This document shows positions 28,635 to 37,465 of a stretch of 60,124 nucleotides of DNA, in pieces. Position 1 is the stretch's first letter. Every line of letters starts with the position of its first letter. Source of the DNA: Bacillus renqingensis (GTDB lineage Bacteria; Bacillota; Bacilli; Bacillales; Cytobacillaceae). The notes under the pieces are model-generated. The model had not been told where the DNA came from. It worked only from the letters and a program-made list of their open reading frames with translations, and did no database searches. Both the position numbers and the translations under genes were made by a program. The stretch is from the NCBI RefSeq assembly GCF_016464375.1, contig NZ_JADDIU010000027.1:1-60124 (forward strand), given 5' to 3'.

Positions 28635-29366
28635 ATGAAAAAATTTCATTCTCTTTTCATCAGCCTTGTCCTGCTGACCCCCTTGTTGGGAGGCTGCTTT
28701 GAAAAGAAAGAAATGGCACAGGAAAACAGTAAGCTGGCCGTTCCCCACCATAAAACAGTTCCTAAGTCTAGTATTGAAGTACATCATAACGGGATTGTCT
28801 CCCATCCAGAGAGTATTCCCGTGCTCGTTAACAAACAGAATAAATTACCTGAAAGCTACCAACCTGATGATTTAGTTGATCCTAATATCCCTTTTATTTT
28901 TGCCGGAAAATCAGAAAAGCGGAAAATGCGTGCGGAGGCCGCTGCCGCGATAGAAGACCTTTTTGCCGGAGCCTTGAAAGATGGTGTGAAGCTTCTTGGT
29001 GTTTCGGCCTATAGGCCATATTCTAAACAGAAGGCTTTGTTTCAACAATATGTTAGACAAGACGGAGTTGAGGCTGCCAAAACATACAGTGCCCTACCCG
29101 GGACGAGTGAACATGAAACCGGGCTTGCCATCGATGTCACCGGCGGTGATGGGAAATGCGCCGCTGAGGACTGTTTTAGCGGGAGTAAAGAGGCTAAATG
29201 GATTGAGGCCCACGCTGCGGAATATGGATTTATCATCCGCTACCCTAAAGGAAAGGAAGCCATCACCGGGTACCAATACGAGCCATGGCATCTCCGCTAC
29301 GTCGGCAAAAAAATCGCCGCAGACATCATGTCGCGCGGCATCACCTTGGAGGAATACTACCGTTAA
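28635..29366 (+). CDS. Lipoprotein D,D-carboxypeptidase, VanY/YodJ type (peptidase M15B)
   Basis: A 243-residue enzyme that trims the terminal D-Ala of peptidoglycan stem peptides outside the membrane. ATG 28635 has AAAGGA at the right distance; the upstream in-frame ATG 28626 overlaps that site. The signal peptide ends in a lipobox LLGGC (Cys21), so the protein is membrane-tethered. The M15B zinc motifs are SEHETGLAIDV (SxHxxGxAxD) and EPWHLRYV, with the catalytic Glu in YEPWH. Length and motifs fit B. subtilis YodJ. It is followed 4 nt later by a 47-bp palindromic repeat that likely also ends transcription. Confidence 0.88.
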   Translation: MKKFHSLFISLVLLTPLLGGCFEKKEMAQENSKLAVPHHKTVPKSSIEVHHNGIVSHPESIPVLVNKQNKLPESYQPDDLVDPNIPFIFAGKSEKRKMRAEAAAAIEDLFAGALKDGVKLLGVSAYRPYSKQKALFQQYVRQDGVEAAKTYSALPGTSEHETGLAIDVTGGDGKCAAEDCFSGSKEAKWIEAHAAEYGFIIRYPKGKEAITGYQYEPWHLRYVGKKIAADIMSRGITLEEYYR

Positions 29367-29370
29367 GAAT

Positions 29371-29417
29371 GTGGTGTCAGGCACCATGTGAATTTTTCAC
29401 ATGGTGCCTGACACCAC
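29371..29417. repeat. REP-like locus 3, 47-bp palindrome
   Basis: 22-nt arms (29371-29392, 29396-29417) around TTT with cores at 29373-29385 and 29403-29415. It fills the gap between two convergent genes, 4 nt after the VanY-like stop and 9 nt from the YaaN stop, and can act as a bidirectional terminator. Confidence 0.9.
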
Positions 29418-29426
29418 CTTTTATGT

Positions 29427-30599
29427 TTATTTTCCTTTGATATCTAACAGCTTTTGCCGTAGTTCGTTTTCCATGGTTGACAGGTCTTGTTCCGCAAGGC
29501 GTCGCTTTTGCCGGCCTTCTTCTTGGATTCGCAATGTTTCTTCTAATGTGCTGATCAAGTTCTCCTGTGTTTTCTTGAGTGTTTCAATATCTACTAGACC
29601 ACGTTCATTTTCTTTTGCGGTTTCAATTGTATTGGTTTTTAACATTTCAGCGTTTTTTAGTAACAGCTCATTCGTGGTTTTCGAGACCTGCTTCTGGGCC
29701 TCCACCGCATGTCGCTGGCGAATAAGGGTCAAGGCAATGGCGACTTGATTTTTCCAGAGCGGTATCGCCGTCACAATCGACGACTGAATTTTTTCAACTA
29801 GCGCCTGGTTTGTGTTTTGAATCAAACGGATTTGCGGTGCACTTTGAATCGTAATTTCCCGGCTTAATTTTAAATCATGGAGGCGTTTGTCCAAGCGGTC
29901 GGCAAATTGAATCATATCATTTACTTCCTGAAACTTCATTTGGTCATTGGTCGCTTCTGCCTGTTTTTTAAGCTCAGGGATCGTCTTTTCATGCATTTCC
30001 TCAAGCTTGATTTCCCCCGCCGCTATATAAACATTAAGAGCATGGAAATATTCCTTATTTGTTTCATAGAGTTGTTCAAGTAATTTAATATCGGATAATA
30101 GGACATTTTTGCTGCGGTCCAGTTTGACACTTATACGGTCAATTTGGGCGCCGGTTTTTTGATATTTAGAGAGTGCCTCCTGCAGCGAGCCGGAAATTTT
30201 TCCAAACATACGGGCAAAGAAGGATGGCTTCCCATCCTTTAACTCGTCCGGATTCACGTCACTCAAGCGTTTCATTAGATCATTGATGATATCACCGATT
30301 TCACCAACATCCTTTTTCTGGACATGCTCGAGCATCGCATGCGAAAAAGTCAGCAGCTTCCCTTGTGCCTGCGAGCCGTATTGAATCATCGCCTGATGGT
30401 TCGTCGGATCGATTTGCTCTGCAAGCTGGTACGCCTTCTTTCTGTGCTCCTCCGGAATGACATCAATTAACTTAACAGGCTTTGGATCGGTTGCCTGCGG
30501 ATTTGACTGCTTTTCAAGCTGCAGATCATCGCCAAATGGATGGGCCAGAATATCATTTAATAAATCATCGGATGGATGAATTGGATTGTTTTCGCTCAT
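29427..30599 (-). CDS. yaaN: TelA/YaaN family protein (toxic anion resistance)
   Basis: A 390-residue cytosolic, strongly coiled-coil protein of the TelA family (Pfam TelA). Members are linked to tellurite and cell-envelope stress tolerance, with unknown biochemistry. The N-terminal 60 residues are acidic and variable; the family core begins near [25 protein letters not shown] 5 nt before ATG 30599 selects this start over GTG 30608. It overlaps the upstream xpaC stop by a few bases, the same xpaC-yaaN order as in B. subtilis. Confidence 0.88.
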   Translation of the reverse strand: MSENNPIHPSDDLLNDILAHPFGDDLQLEKQSNPQATDPKPVKLIDVIPEEHRKKAYQLAEQIDPTNHQAMIQYGSQAQGKLLTFSHAMLEHVQKKDVGEIGDIINDLMKRLSDVNPDELKDGKPSFFARMFGKISGSLQEALSKYQKTGAQIDRISVKLDRSKNVLLSDIKLLEQLYETNKEYFHALNVYIAAGEIKLEEMHEKTIPELKKQAEATNDQMKFQEVNDMIQFADRLDKRLHDLKLSREITIQSAPQIRLIQNTNQALVEKIQSSIVTAIPLWKNQVAIALTLIRQRHAVEAQKQVSKTTNELLLKNAEMLKTNTIETAKENERGLVDIETLKKTQENLISTLEETLRIQEEGRQKRRLAEQDLSTMENELRQKLLDIKGK

Positions 30600-31252
30600 T
30601 TTAACCACCTATTCTTTTCAGCAAATTTAGAATCCTTTTGCTTCTTGATTGAATGCTTTGCTACATCTATTTCAAAATTTAAATAATCAACATCATCGGA
30701 CACCACACGGAACAAGTCGTCTTCCAATACTCTTGTCATTTCATTTAACGTTTGCCGCGTTTCAATGAGAGATTGATTTATTTCCATATTCTTTTTCGGC
30801 TGGGAGGCGAGGAAGCTGTACTTCTCTGTAAGCTCCACCACTGAGTCTAAATGCGAAAAATAAAATGGCTCTGCCTGGTAAAATCGCTTCGGCTCCTTTA
30901 AGGCCATTTTTTGGATTTTCTTGGTAATCCGCAGGATATCGATTCTTTGTTTTACGGACGAAAGATCATGAAATGAAAATAGCGATTTATTTAGGCGGCG
31001 AATTTTTTTATTGGCCTCCACTAAATTCTTCCTAATATATCGATACTCCTTTCGGGTAAGCTGATGTTTTTTTAAAAAACTTCTGCTCATCGCAAAGGAT
31101 AAGATGGCGTAGACTGCAACCCCGCCTGCTATAGCATACGCAATCGACGGCAGGAAGTTTTGCTCGAATATAATAAAGCTGATAAACCCTGCCAATACAG
31201 TTACTGGCACAGCGACAAACCCTCGAAAAAGGATCGAAACAATAGGATTCAT
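30596..31252 (-). CDS. xpaC: XpaC-family membrane protein (5-bromo-4-chloroindolyl phosphate hydrolysis)
   Basis: 218 residues with two N-terminal membrane helices (~8-30 and ~36-55) and a charged helical cytosolic part. It matches the XpaC family, named for an X-phosphate hydrolysis phenotype. No phosphatase motif is visible and the actual role is unclear. It is coupled to yaaN downstream, as in B. subtilis, where the pair is thought to act together in envelope stress. Confidence 0.85.
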   Translation of the reverse strand: MNPIVSILFRGFVAVPVTVLAGFISFIIFEQNFLPSIAYAIAGGVAVYAILSFAMSRSFLKKHQLTRKEYRYIRKNLVEANKKIRRLNKSLFSFHDLSSVKQRIDILRITKKIQKMALKEPKRFYQAEPFYFSHLDSVVELTEKYSFLASQPKKNMEINQSLIETRQTLNEMTRVLEDDLFRVVSDDVDYLNFEIDVAKHSIKKQKDSKFAEKNRWLK

Positions 31253-31460
31253 GATAATCGACTCCTGACTAATGGTGTGAAACTAACTATTTATACGAAC
31301 GATTCAATCGAATGTTTCATATTATTACAAAACCGGTATGGCGGTGCTCCACCACACCACCATTTCTCGCTTCTTATTACTTCCACTATACACAAAAAAA
31401 CCCCTGCTGACCATAGACCCCAAACGGAAAGAATTCTAGGACTTAAGACGTATTTTTGTT

Positions 31461-31490
31461 GGTGTCAGGCACCATGTGAAAAATTCACAT
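31461..31490 (+). repeat. REP-like locus 4, left arm (interrupted)
   Basis: GGTGTCAGGCACC (31461-31473) followed by ATGTGAAAAATTCACAT, as in loci 2 and 3. The expected right arm is not adjacent: it appears 184 bp later at 31675-31687. Confidence 0.88.
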
Positions 31491-31674
31491 GTCCAGCTTT
31501 AACGCCCAGCGACTGCGATAAGTCAACATCGAATCGCTATCGTTTTTCGTGTTTCCTTTATTCCCAGCCGAAGCCCTGCACTAGGAAGGCTTCGACGCAT
31601 CAGCATCGCACGAAGAAAAAGCGATAGCTTTTTCGAGGACCAAACGTCGCTAAACAGGGACTTCCGCTTTTCTA
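31491..31674. repeat. Structured 184-bp intergenic repeat nested in the REP palindrome
   Basis: Begins GTCCAGCTTTAACGCC and ends GACTTCCGCTTTTCTA, exactly between the two halves of a REP-like palindrome. Inside are GAAGCC/GGCTTC (around 31568 and 31588) and CGCTATCG/GCGATAGC inverted repeats, suggesting a folded RNA or DNA. Similar GTCCAGCT...CGCTTTTCT sequences are, from memory, widespread intergenic repeats in Bacillaceae. It encodes no plausible protein. Confidence 0.65.
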
Positions 31675-32070
31675 GGTGCCTGACACCGCCTCGTAAAGTT
31701 CAATCGGCAGGCTATCTGGGTCTGAGAAGAAGGTGTATTTTTTGTTGGTGCTAGGGTCTATTCGAATGGGCTCCGGTTGTATTTGCTGTTCCACTAAATA
31801 GGAGACAGCTTCATCTAGGTCGTCTACCTCAAAGGCTAAATGCCTTAATCCTGCTGCTTCTGGGTAGCTTGGTCTTTCCGGCGGGTTTGGGAAAGAAAAC
31901 AGTTCAATTTGGTACTGCCCGCCTACTTCTAAATCTAGTTTATACGAGTCTCTCTCCGCACGATAAACTTCTCTAATTGGTTTCAACCCCAAAATTCGTA
32001 CGTAAAAATCTTTTGATGCTTCATAATTAGAACAGATAATCGCAATATGATGAATTTTATTTAGCTTCAT
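31672..32070 (-). CDS. VOC family (glyoxalase-like) protein with repeat-encoded C-terminus
   Basis: 132 residues with two beta-alpha-beta-beta-beta VOC modules: KIHHIAIICSNYEASKDFYVRILGL and GLRHLAFEVDDLDEAVSYL. His near the N-terminus, Glu in QIELFSF, His in LRHLAF and Glu in IELYE fit a metal-binding glyoxalase I-type site of the GloA2/YaeR subgroup. Start ATG 32070 follows GAGGAGA; the longer frame from ATG 32100 has no site. The normal end would be at IELYE; the last residues AVSGT and the stop are read from the REP-like core, so the repeat has extended the frame. The substrate is unknown. Confidence 0.8.
   Translation of the reverse strand: MKLNKIHHIAIICSNYEASKDFYVRILGLKPIREVYRAERDSYKLDLEVGGQYQIELFSFPNPPERPSYPEAAGLRHLAFEVDDLDEAVSYLVEQQIQPEPIRIDPSTNKKYTFFSDPDSLPIELYEAVSGT
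31675..31687 (-). repeat. REP-like locus 4, right arm
   Basis: GGTGCCTGACACC, the complement of the core. On the minus strand it encodes the terminal Val-Ser-Gly-Thr of the VOC protein, whose stop lies directly after it. Confidence 0.88.
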
Positions 32071-32106
32071 AAATTGTGTCTCCTCATTTATAATGCTCAA
32101 ACGCAG

Positions 32107-32137
32107 TCCCCCTTGTCACTTCAAAAGACAAGGGGGG
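32107..32137. repeat. 10-bp inverted repeat and short direct repeats
   Basis: CCCCCTTGTC and GACAAGGGGG form a perfect hairpin upstream of the VOC gene without a T-run. Just to the right, GGATTGCCAGAC occurs twice (near 32191 and 32208-32220) with a related GATTGCCGGAT before it. Confidence 0.5.
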
Positions 32138-32267
32138 ATTTCAGGTTCACTTGACGACATGCTTTCTGATTGCCGGATTTCTGGATTGCCAGACCGACGA
32201 ACTACCGGATTGCCAGACTGTCGAATTTCGCCAACATCCGGAGAGGTATATCCAAAATTAGTAAACT

Positions 32268-32312
32268 TGTCCACCCCACGCGGACAAATGTCCACGAGCG
32301 GTGCCTGACACC
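32268..32312 (-). repeat. REP-like locus 5
   Basis: TGTCCACCCCACGCGGACA hairpin, a second TGTCCACG and the core GGTGCCTGACACC at 32300-32312. It lies 1 nt after the mnaA stop codon (minus strand). The architecture equals that of locus 6. Confidence 0.85.
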
Positions 32313-32313
32313 A

Positions 32314-33456
32314 TTAAAAATCGCTTGGCCTTTGTTCAATATACCTAAAGTGGTAGAGGATGGCGTCTACGATGCGTTTGGCAGCCTGGCCGTCGCCATA
32401 TGGGTTGGAGGCTTTGGCCATTTGGTCGTGAGCAGCATGAATAGACAATAGTTCATCTGCTAGTCCGAAGATGGTTTCTTCATCTGTGCCCGCAAGTTTC
32501 AGGGTTCCAGCGGCAATTCCTTCCGGCCGCTCTGTTGTATCGCGCAGCACCAATACTGGCACCCCAAGCGATGGCGCCTCCTCCTGGATGCCACCGGAGT
32601 CCGTTAGAATCAGGTAAGCACTTGAGGCAAAGTTGTGGAAGTCAATCACATCTAACGGTTCAATAAGATGGATACGGTCATGACCTCCCAGTACTCGGTC
32701 AGCAATTTCCTGTACAACCGGGTTCATATGGACAGGGTAAACGACCTGGACATCCCTGTGCTTTTCCACTACACGCAGGATGGCACGGAACATATTTTCC
32801 ATCGGCCTCCCCAGGTTTTCTCTCCGGTGGGCCGTCATCAAAATCAACCGGTCACCGCCAATCTGATCTAGCACAGGATGGGAGTACTGGACCCTCACCG
32901 TCGTTTTTAAGGCATCAATTGCTGTATTTCCCGTTATAAAAATAGCGGCCTCCGGTTTATTTTCCTTTAGAAGATTTTGCTTTGCCTGTAACGTCGGGGC
33001 AAAATGCAAATCTGCTAGAACTCCCGTTAACTGTCGATTCATTTCCTCAGGGTACGGTGAAAACTTATTATAAGTCCGCAGTCCTGCCTCGACATGACCA
33101 ACCGGAATCTGCTGATAAAAGGCGGCCAAGCTTGCTACAAATGTTGTCGTCGTATCGCCATGAACCAAGACGATATCAGGCTTGGCATCTGCAAAAACCC
33201 GAGTCAGCCCCTCCAAGGCGCGAGTAGTCACATCGACCAAAGATTGTCTTTCCTTCATGATATTTAAATCATAATCCGGAACGATTTCAAAAATTTGCAG
33301 CACTTGGTCTAACATTTGACGGTGCTGTGCCGTCACCGTTACAATCGAGTTGATTTTATCCGGAAATTTTTCTAATTCTTTTACAAGCGGTGCCATTTTA
33401 ATAGCTTCCGGCCTTGTTCCAAATACCGTCATTACTTTTAACGGACGTTTTTTCAT
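32314..33456 (-). CDS. mnaA: UDP-N-acetylglucosamine 2-epimerase (non-hydrolysing)
   Basis: A 380-residue enzyme that interconverts UDP-GlcNAc and UDP-ManNAc, needed for teichoic-acid linkage units and capsules. Hallmarks: GTRPEAIKMAPL at the N-terminus, HGDTTTT, VEAGLRT, TAHRRENLG, YPVHMNP and TDSGGIQEEAPSLG. Start ATG 33456 has GGAGG 6 nt away, preferred over the in-frame ATG/GTG codons further up. Length is normal. It is monocistronic, flanked by a REP-like repeat on the 3' side and divergent from zupT. It would complement tagU and tuaD in wall polymer synthesis. Confidence 0.93.
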   Translation of the reverse strand: MKKRPLKVMTVFGTRPEAIKMAPLVKELEKFPDKINSIVTVTAQHRQMLDQVLQIFEIVPDYDLNIMKERQSLVDVTTRALEGLTRVFADAKPDIVLVHGDTTTTFVASLAAFYQQIPVGHVEAGLRTYNKFSPYPEEMNRQLTGVLADLHFAPTLQAKQNLLKENKPEAAIFITGNTAIDALKTTVRVQYSHPVLDQIGGDRLILMTAHRRENLGRPMENMFRAILRVVEKHRDVQVVYPVHMNPVVQEIADRVLGGHDRIHLIEPLDVIDFHNFASSAYLILTDSGGIQEEAPSLGVPVLVLRDTTERPEGIAAGTLKLAGTDEETIFGLADELLSIHAAHDQMAKASNPYGDGQAAKRIVDAILYHFRYIEQRPSDF

Positions 33457-33637
33457 AGTAACCTCCAAATGGTTCTACTTCAGATACATTATTCTTTTAA
33501 AAAACTATAATTCAATGATATCAAATATATGGGGGGCGGGAAAAGCAATCCGCGGCCTCTTACTCAACTATTCCTACAGGAAACATTCTATAATCTGGGC
33601 ATATAAAGTATTAAATATTAAAGGAAGTGAATGAAAG

Positions 33638-34447
33638 GTGACTGAGAATCTGCTTTTAGCATTTGGGTTAACATTATTTGCCGTCCTGGCCACAGGGATT
33701 GGCAGTCTGCTTGCCTTTTTTACCTCACACACCAACAAGAAATTTCTCTCCGTAACCCTTGGGTTCTCTGCAGGGGTCATGATTTACGTGTCGATGATTG
33801 AGATATTCGTCAAGGCAAAAGAGGCCCTTATCCATTCGATGGGAATCGTGCCGGGAAATTGGTTAACGGCCGGCGGATTCTTCTTCGGAATGCTTGTGAT
33901 TGCCGGCATCGATAAATTTATCCCGAAGCAAAGCAATCCACATGAGCTTCGAACAGTGGAGGATATGGCCGCTCCTGACGGGGTCGATAAACAGCCTGAC
34001 CTTTTAAAAATGGGAACATTCACGGCACTGGCAATTGGCATTCATAACTTTCCCGAGGGAATCGCCACCTTTACTTCCGCGCTGCAAGACCCGAAGCTCG
34101 GAATCGCCATCGCTGTCGCCATTGCGATTCACAATATTCCAGAAGGAATTGCAGTTTCCGTCCCTGTCTACTTTGCAACCGGCGATAAAAAACGAGCTTT
34201 TAAACTATCGTTTTTGTCTGGATTATCAGAGCCGATTGGCGCATTGGCTGCCTATCTATTCTTGATGCCTTTCCTAAATGAAGTGATGTTTGGTATTATT
34301 TTTGCGGCTGTTGCCGGAATCATGGTGTTTATTTCCCTTGATGAATTATTGCCTGCAGCGAAAAGATATGATGAGGCCCACCTTTCCATCTATGGATTAA
34401 TCGGCGGGATGGCCGTGATGGCGCTTAGTTTATTGTTGTTTATTTAA
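33638..34447 (+). CDS. zupT: ZIP family metal transporter ZupT
   Basis: A 269-residue, eight-helix divalent metal importer (Zn, also Fe/Mn/Co in relatives). The metal path motifs HNFPEGI (helix 4) and HNIPEGI (helix 5) are intact, and the helix 3-4 loop is Asp/Glu/His-rich. GTG start at 33638 with AAAGGAAGTG upstream. The PlsY-like frame follows after 4 nt, so co-transcription is likely. No Zur-like operator is evident to me. Confidence 0.9.
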   Translation: MTENLLLAFGLTLFAVLATGIGSLLAFFTSHTNKKFLSVTLGFSAGVMIYVSMIEIFVKAKEALIHSMGIVPGNWLTAGGFFFGMLVIAGIDKFIPKQSNPHELRTVEDMAAPDGVDKQPDLLKMGTFTALAIGIHNFPEGIATFTSALQDPKLGIAIAVAIAIHNIPEGIAVSVPVYFATGDKKRAFKLSFLSGLSEPIGALAAYLFLMPFLNEVMFGIIFAAVAGIMVFISLDELLPAAKRYDEAHLSIYGLIGGMAVMALSLLLFI

Positions 34448-34451
34448 AAAT

Positions 34452-35078
34452 TTGTCTTGTTATTTTTTGACCCTAGCTGGTAAATTAATAGAAACGGCAA
34501 AGGTTGTGATTCCGATCGTATGGTTGTATTTTGTTTGTGCTTATTTAATTGGAAGTATTATGTGCGGGTACATTGTCTTAAAGGTTCTCTATCGTCAGGA
34601 TATCCGCCAGCTCGGGAGTAGGAATGTCGGAGCGAGGAACGCCGGCACCCTCCATGGAAAAACAGCCTTCATCCTTACTTTTCTTGGCGATGCCTTAAAA
34701 GGGGTACTAGTGATTGTGATCGCCCGCTTCCTTCATTTTTCAGAACACATTCAATTAATCGGCCTGGCACTGGCGGTTATTGGACACCTAAAACCTATTA
34801 CCTTAAAATTCAAGGGTGGCAAAGGAATTTCCACGTTTATCGGCGGGGGGCTTGCATTCCAGCCACTAGTTGCACCGGTTATCCTAGCGGCCTTTTCCCT
34901 TTTGTATCCGTGGATCAAAAGCTTTACTTTAGCGGGACTAGCAGCATTACTTTCAATTCCAGCATGTCTATTCATCATGCAATACGATTGGATTAGTTGT
35001 ACTCTAGTCGTCGGGATTCTATTACTCATCTTCCTAGCACACGCTGAAAATATCAAAGAGAGAATACCTCACCTTTAA
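34452..35078 (+). CDS. PlsY-like glycerol-3-phosphate acyltransferase (possible paralogue)
   Basis: About 208 residues, membrane protein. PlsY signatures are present: GSRNVGARNAG (family GS.N.GATN), HLKPITLKFKGGKGIST and a Gly-rich GGGLAF. PlsY acylates glycerol-3-phosphate with acyl-phosphate in phospholipid synthesis. The N-terminus is longer than usual and the start (TTG 34452, or GTG near 34507) has no clear ribosome site. The Ala/Thr position of the first motif is altered (ARN for ATN), so it may be a divergent paralogue (YneS-like) rather than the essential enzyme. Confidence 0.75.
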   Translation: MSCYFLTLAGKLIETAKVVIPIVWLYFVCAYLIGSIMCGYIVLKVLYRQDIRQLGSRNVGARNAGTLHGKTAFILTFLGDALKGVLVIVIARFLHFSEHIQLIGLALAVIGHLKPITLKFKGGKGISTFIGGGLAFQPLVAPVILAAFSLLYPWIKSFTLAGLAALLSIPACLFIMQYDWISCTLVVGILLLIFLAHAENIKERIPHL

Positions 35079-35111
35079 ATTTTCTTACAAGCATTCTAGA
35101 AAAAGGGAAAA

Positions 35112-35166
35112 TGTCCACCCCACATGGACAATTTAGCGAAATTGTCCACGGATGGTGCCTGACACC
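35112..35166 (-). repeat. REP-like locus 6, encodes the ComM C-terminus
   Basis: TGTCCACCCCACATGGACA hairpin, a second TGTCCACG and core GGTGCCTGACACC at 35154-35166. Read on the minus strand, the core codes Val-Ser-Gly-Thr and the following bases the last residues of ComM. Confidence 0.88.
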
Positions 35167-36650
35167 AACATAGCCTCCCTAATACTTTCGTCGGTGATTG
35201 CGGTTCCCCTGTCCCCTCGTAGATCGGAGATGGTGCGGGCGAGGCGGATGATTTTGATTTGGGTGCGGTTGCTCCAGCCTTGCTTATATAGCAGCTGCTG
35301 TATGGCGTTTTGTTGTGAAGCAGTTAAAGGACTTGTTTTCATGAGCAGATCATACGGTACCCTGCCGTTACAAATTTCCCTACCGTAACGGTCATATTGC
35401 CTTTCCCTTGCCTCTCCCACTCTCTTTCGAACCATAAAGGACGGCTCCGCCAACTGTTCCTCACCAGCAGCCTTCAAATCCACTGATTTTAGAGACAGGT
35501 GAATATCAAACCGATCCCGAAGCGGTCCTGAAAGCCTGTTTTGATATGCAAGAATCTGTTTCGATGAACACGTGCAATAATGCGAATTATCCCCCGCATA
35601 CCCGCAAGGACATGGATTCATTGCAGCCAGCATGATAAAAGAAGCAGGATATGTCACTGTTGCGTGGGTCCTGCTAATCGTGATCGAACCCGTCTCTAAC
35701 GGCTGCCTCAACATATCCAACGTTTTTTTCGAAAATTCCCCAATTTCGTCTAAAAATAAAACACCATGATGGGCTAGTGATATTTCACCTGGTTTCGGGT
35801 ATTGACCGCCGCCAATAATAGCAACCCCTGAGGCGGAATGGTGCGGATTCCGAAACGGAGGGACTGGTGTCACCTGATGTGTTGAGTGCCCCAGCTGGTA
35901 TAGACTCATCACCTCAAGCTGGGCTTCCTGTGATAATGCCGGCAAAATCGATGGAAAGCTCCAGGCTAACAGACTTTTTCCGCATCCCGGCGGTCCTGTC
36001 ATCAAGACATGATGTTCCCCAGCTGCTGCTACCTCCAAGGCATACTTGGCATGAGCATGACCAACAACCTGTTGAAAATCAGGATACTCAACACTATGCA
36101 CTTCTAGCTCTTTCTGTTTGAAAAAAGAAGGCGGGGACCACTGCCCCGATAGATGCCCGATTACATCCTGCAGCGATTCAACATAAATAAGCTCCAGTCC
36201 TAAAACATCAAGCGGCGGCAATTTTTCATCAAATGGTAAATAAAGCCGGCGGATGCCGATTTTTTTAGCCGCAAGAACTGCGGGCAGAATTCCTTCAACA
36301 GACTGAATCGCCCCGTCCAACGATAAAGCGCCGATAAAACCGGTATCTTCCGGGACCCTCGCCTCCAATTCATGCAGACTCAATAGCATCCCAATCGCCA
36401 TCGACAGATCAAACAACGAGCCCATTTTCTTTTGGTCAGGAGGTGATAAATTTATAATAATTTTTTGCCCCGAAACGATGTATCCTAACGAACTAAGTGC
36501 AGCAATAATCCGCTCCTTCGCTTCCTTCACGGCCGCATCGGGCAGCCCGACAATTTTAAAAGAATCCGCCCCCACCCGGGTGCTAACTTCTACATTTAGC
36601 CGATAACCTTCCATACCTTTTAAGCCAATGCTGGTTACCTGTGCCCACAT
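35133..36650 (-). CDS. comM: YifB/ComM family AAA+ ATPase (Mg-chelatase-like)
   Basis: A 505-residue helicase-like ATPase. ComM promotes branch migration during natural transformation in Gram-negatives, and Bacillus relatives (YifB) are less studied. The N-terminal ChlI-type domain is followed by AAA+ with Walker A GPPGCGKS (~217), Walker B LFLDEIGEF, sensor MNPCPCGY and a C-rich segment near residue 360; a C-terminal Mg_chelatase_C domain closes it. The last ten residues (VSGTIRGQFR) are read from the REP-like repeat, replacing the family's usual end after the EAM helix. Its start overlaps the RAYT gene by 16 nt. Confidence 0.88.
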   Translation of the reverse strand: MWAQVTSIGLKGMEGYRLNVEVSTRVGADSFKIVGLPDAAVKEAKERIIAALSSLGYIVSGQKIIINLSPPDQKKMGSLFDLSMAIGMLLSLHELEARVPEDTGFIGALSLDGAIQSVEGILPAVLAAKKIGIRRLYLPFDEKLPPLDVLGLELIYVESLQDVIGHLSGQWSPPSFFKQKELEVHSVEYPDFQQVVGHAHAKYALEVAAAGEHHVLMTGPPGCGKSLLAWSFPSILPALSQEAQLEVMSLYQLGHSTHQVTPVPPFRNPHHSASGVAIIGGGQYPKPGEISLAHHGVLFLDEIGEFSKKTLDMLRQPLETGSITISRTHATVTYPASFIMLAAMNPCPCGYAGDNSHYCTCSSKQILAYQNRLSGPLRDRFDIHLSLKSVDLKAAGEEQLAEPSFMVRKRVGEARERQYDRYGREICNGRVPYDLLMKTSPLTASQQNAIQQLLYKQGWSNRTQIKIIRLARTISDLRGDRGTAITDESIREAMLVSGTIRGQFR

Positions 36651-37243
36651 GGGAGTTTCCCCCTTTCACCAATGTATACCTTTCCTTCTTTCCAAAAAAG
36701 CCTGTCCATTGGCGAGGCCTTCATATATTGTTCATAATGCAAGGAGGGTGGATCGGGAAAGTAGGATAGAAGTGTTTTGGGGTCAACGAGCGGAATTTTT
36801 TCACCGTATATGAAGGCACGGTAACTGCTCCATCGGTAATCTTCCGGCGCTGACACCATTCCTGCTGCCACCGGATTCAGATGAATATACTTGCTGACAT
36901 CAATCTCATATTCGGGGGAATCAAGCAGTTCAGCGCCATAACGCTTTTCGAATACATGCCCGGAGAAATCGTACTTTTTGTTCACATACTTGGCGTATTT
37001 CATGTTGAGGTATTTCATGATGGTACTAAGCGGGGTTTCCATTGTCTCAATCTGGAGATGTGTATGGTTGGTCATTAAACAGAAGGCATGAAGCCTAAAG
37101 GGGTAAGAATTCATCGTTTCCGCTAACAAAGAAAGATATTTCTGATAATCCTTATCGTCAAAAAACAATGCACTCCGCCTAACCCCCCTACTGGTCACAT
37201 GATACTTCGCACCTTCAAACCAATTACGAGCAGGACGAGCCAA
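36635..37243 (-). CDS. REP-associated tyrosine transposase (RAYT, Y1_Tnp/IS200-like)
   Basis: A single-copy HUH nuclease of about 203 residues. The HUH motif is H60-T-H62 in TNHTHLQIE, and the catalytic Tyr is likely Tyr119 in SKYIHLNPVAAGMV. The block WSSYRAF follows, characteristic of RAYTs rather than IS200 itself. Three TTG codons are possible; TTG 37243 sits 9 nt after AAAGGAG and gives MARPARNWFEGAKYH, the normal family start. A GGTGTCAGGCACC core lies 29 bp upstream, and the 3' end overlaps comM, whose own 3' end carries another. RAYTs cut and rejoin REP hairpins as single strands, so this protein is the obvious mover of the dispersed repeats here. Activity is inferred. Confidence 0.88.
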   Translation of the reverse strand: MARPARNWFEGAKYHVTSRGVRRSALFFDDKDYQKYLSLLAETMNSYPFRLHAFCLMTNHTHLQIETMETPLSTIMKYLNMKYAKYVNKKYDFSGHVFEKRYGAELLDSPEYEIDVSKYIHLNPVAAGMVSAPEDYRWSSYRAFIYGEKIPLVDPKTLLSYFPDPPSLHYEQYMKASPMDRLFWKEGKVYIGERGKLPCGHR

Positions 37244-37272
37244 TCTCAACAACTCCTTTATTATATTTTTTT

Positions 37273-37285
37273 GGTGTCAGGCACC
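37273..37285 (+). repeat. REP-like locus 7, upstream of RAYT
   Basis: Core GGTGTCAGGCACC preceded by a T-run, 29 bp from the RAYT start. A related 12-mer GTCCCGGACACC lies at 37421-37432, about 135 bp further away. Confidence 0.85.
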
Positions 37286-37465
37286 ATTATACAGTGTATT
37301 TTTTGCAGAAAGAATACTTTGTTAAATTGTAACAAAACGTTCAATACTCTCTCACCTTTTTTGGAAGCAGTGATGATGCTAAAAACGACCAGGCCCTCTA
37401 TCCTGTTTGAAGTATAAAAAGTCCCGGACACCAATATTTATTACTATAGATTTCGATTAGGGGGA

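Noticed and set aside
27378..29417. The long palindromes as CRISPR repeats or phage attachment sites
   Set aside because: They are dispersed, lie at gene ends and share a core with other architectures near a RAYT. No integrase or spacer structure is present.
31160..31627. 155-codon plus-strand frame
   Set aside because: It runs across the xpaC start, a REP arm and the 184-bp repeat. It has no plausible start or family.
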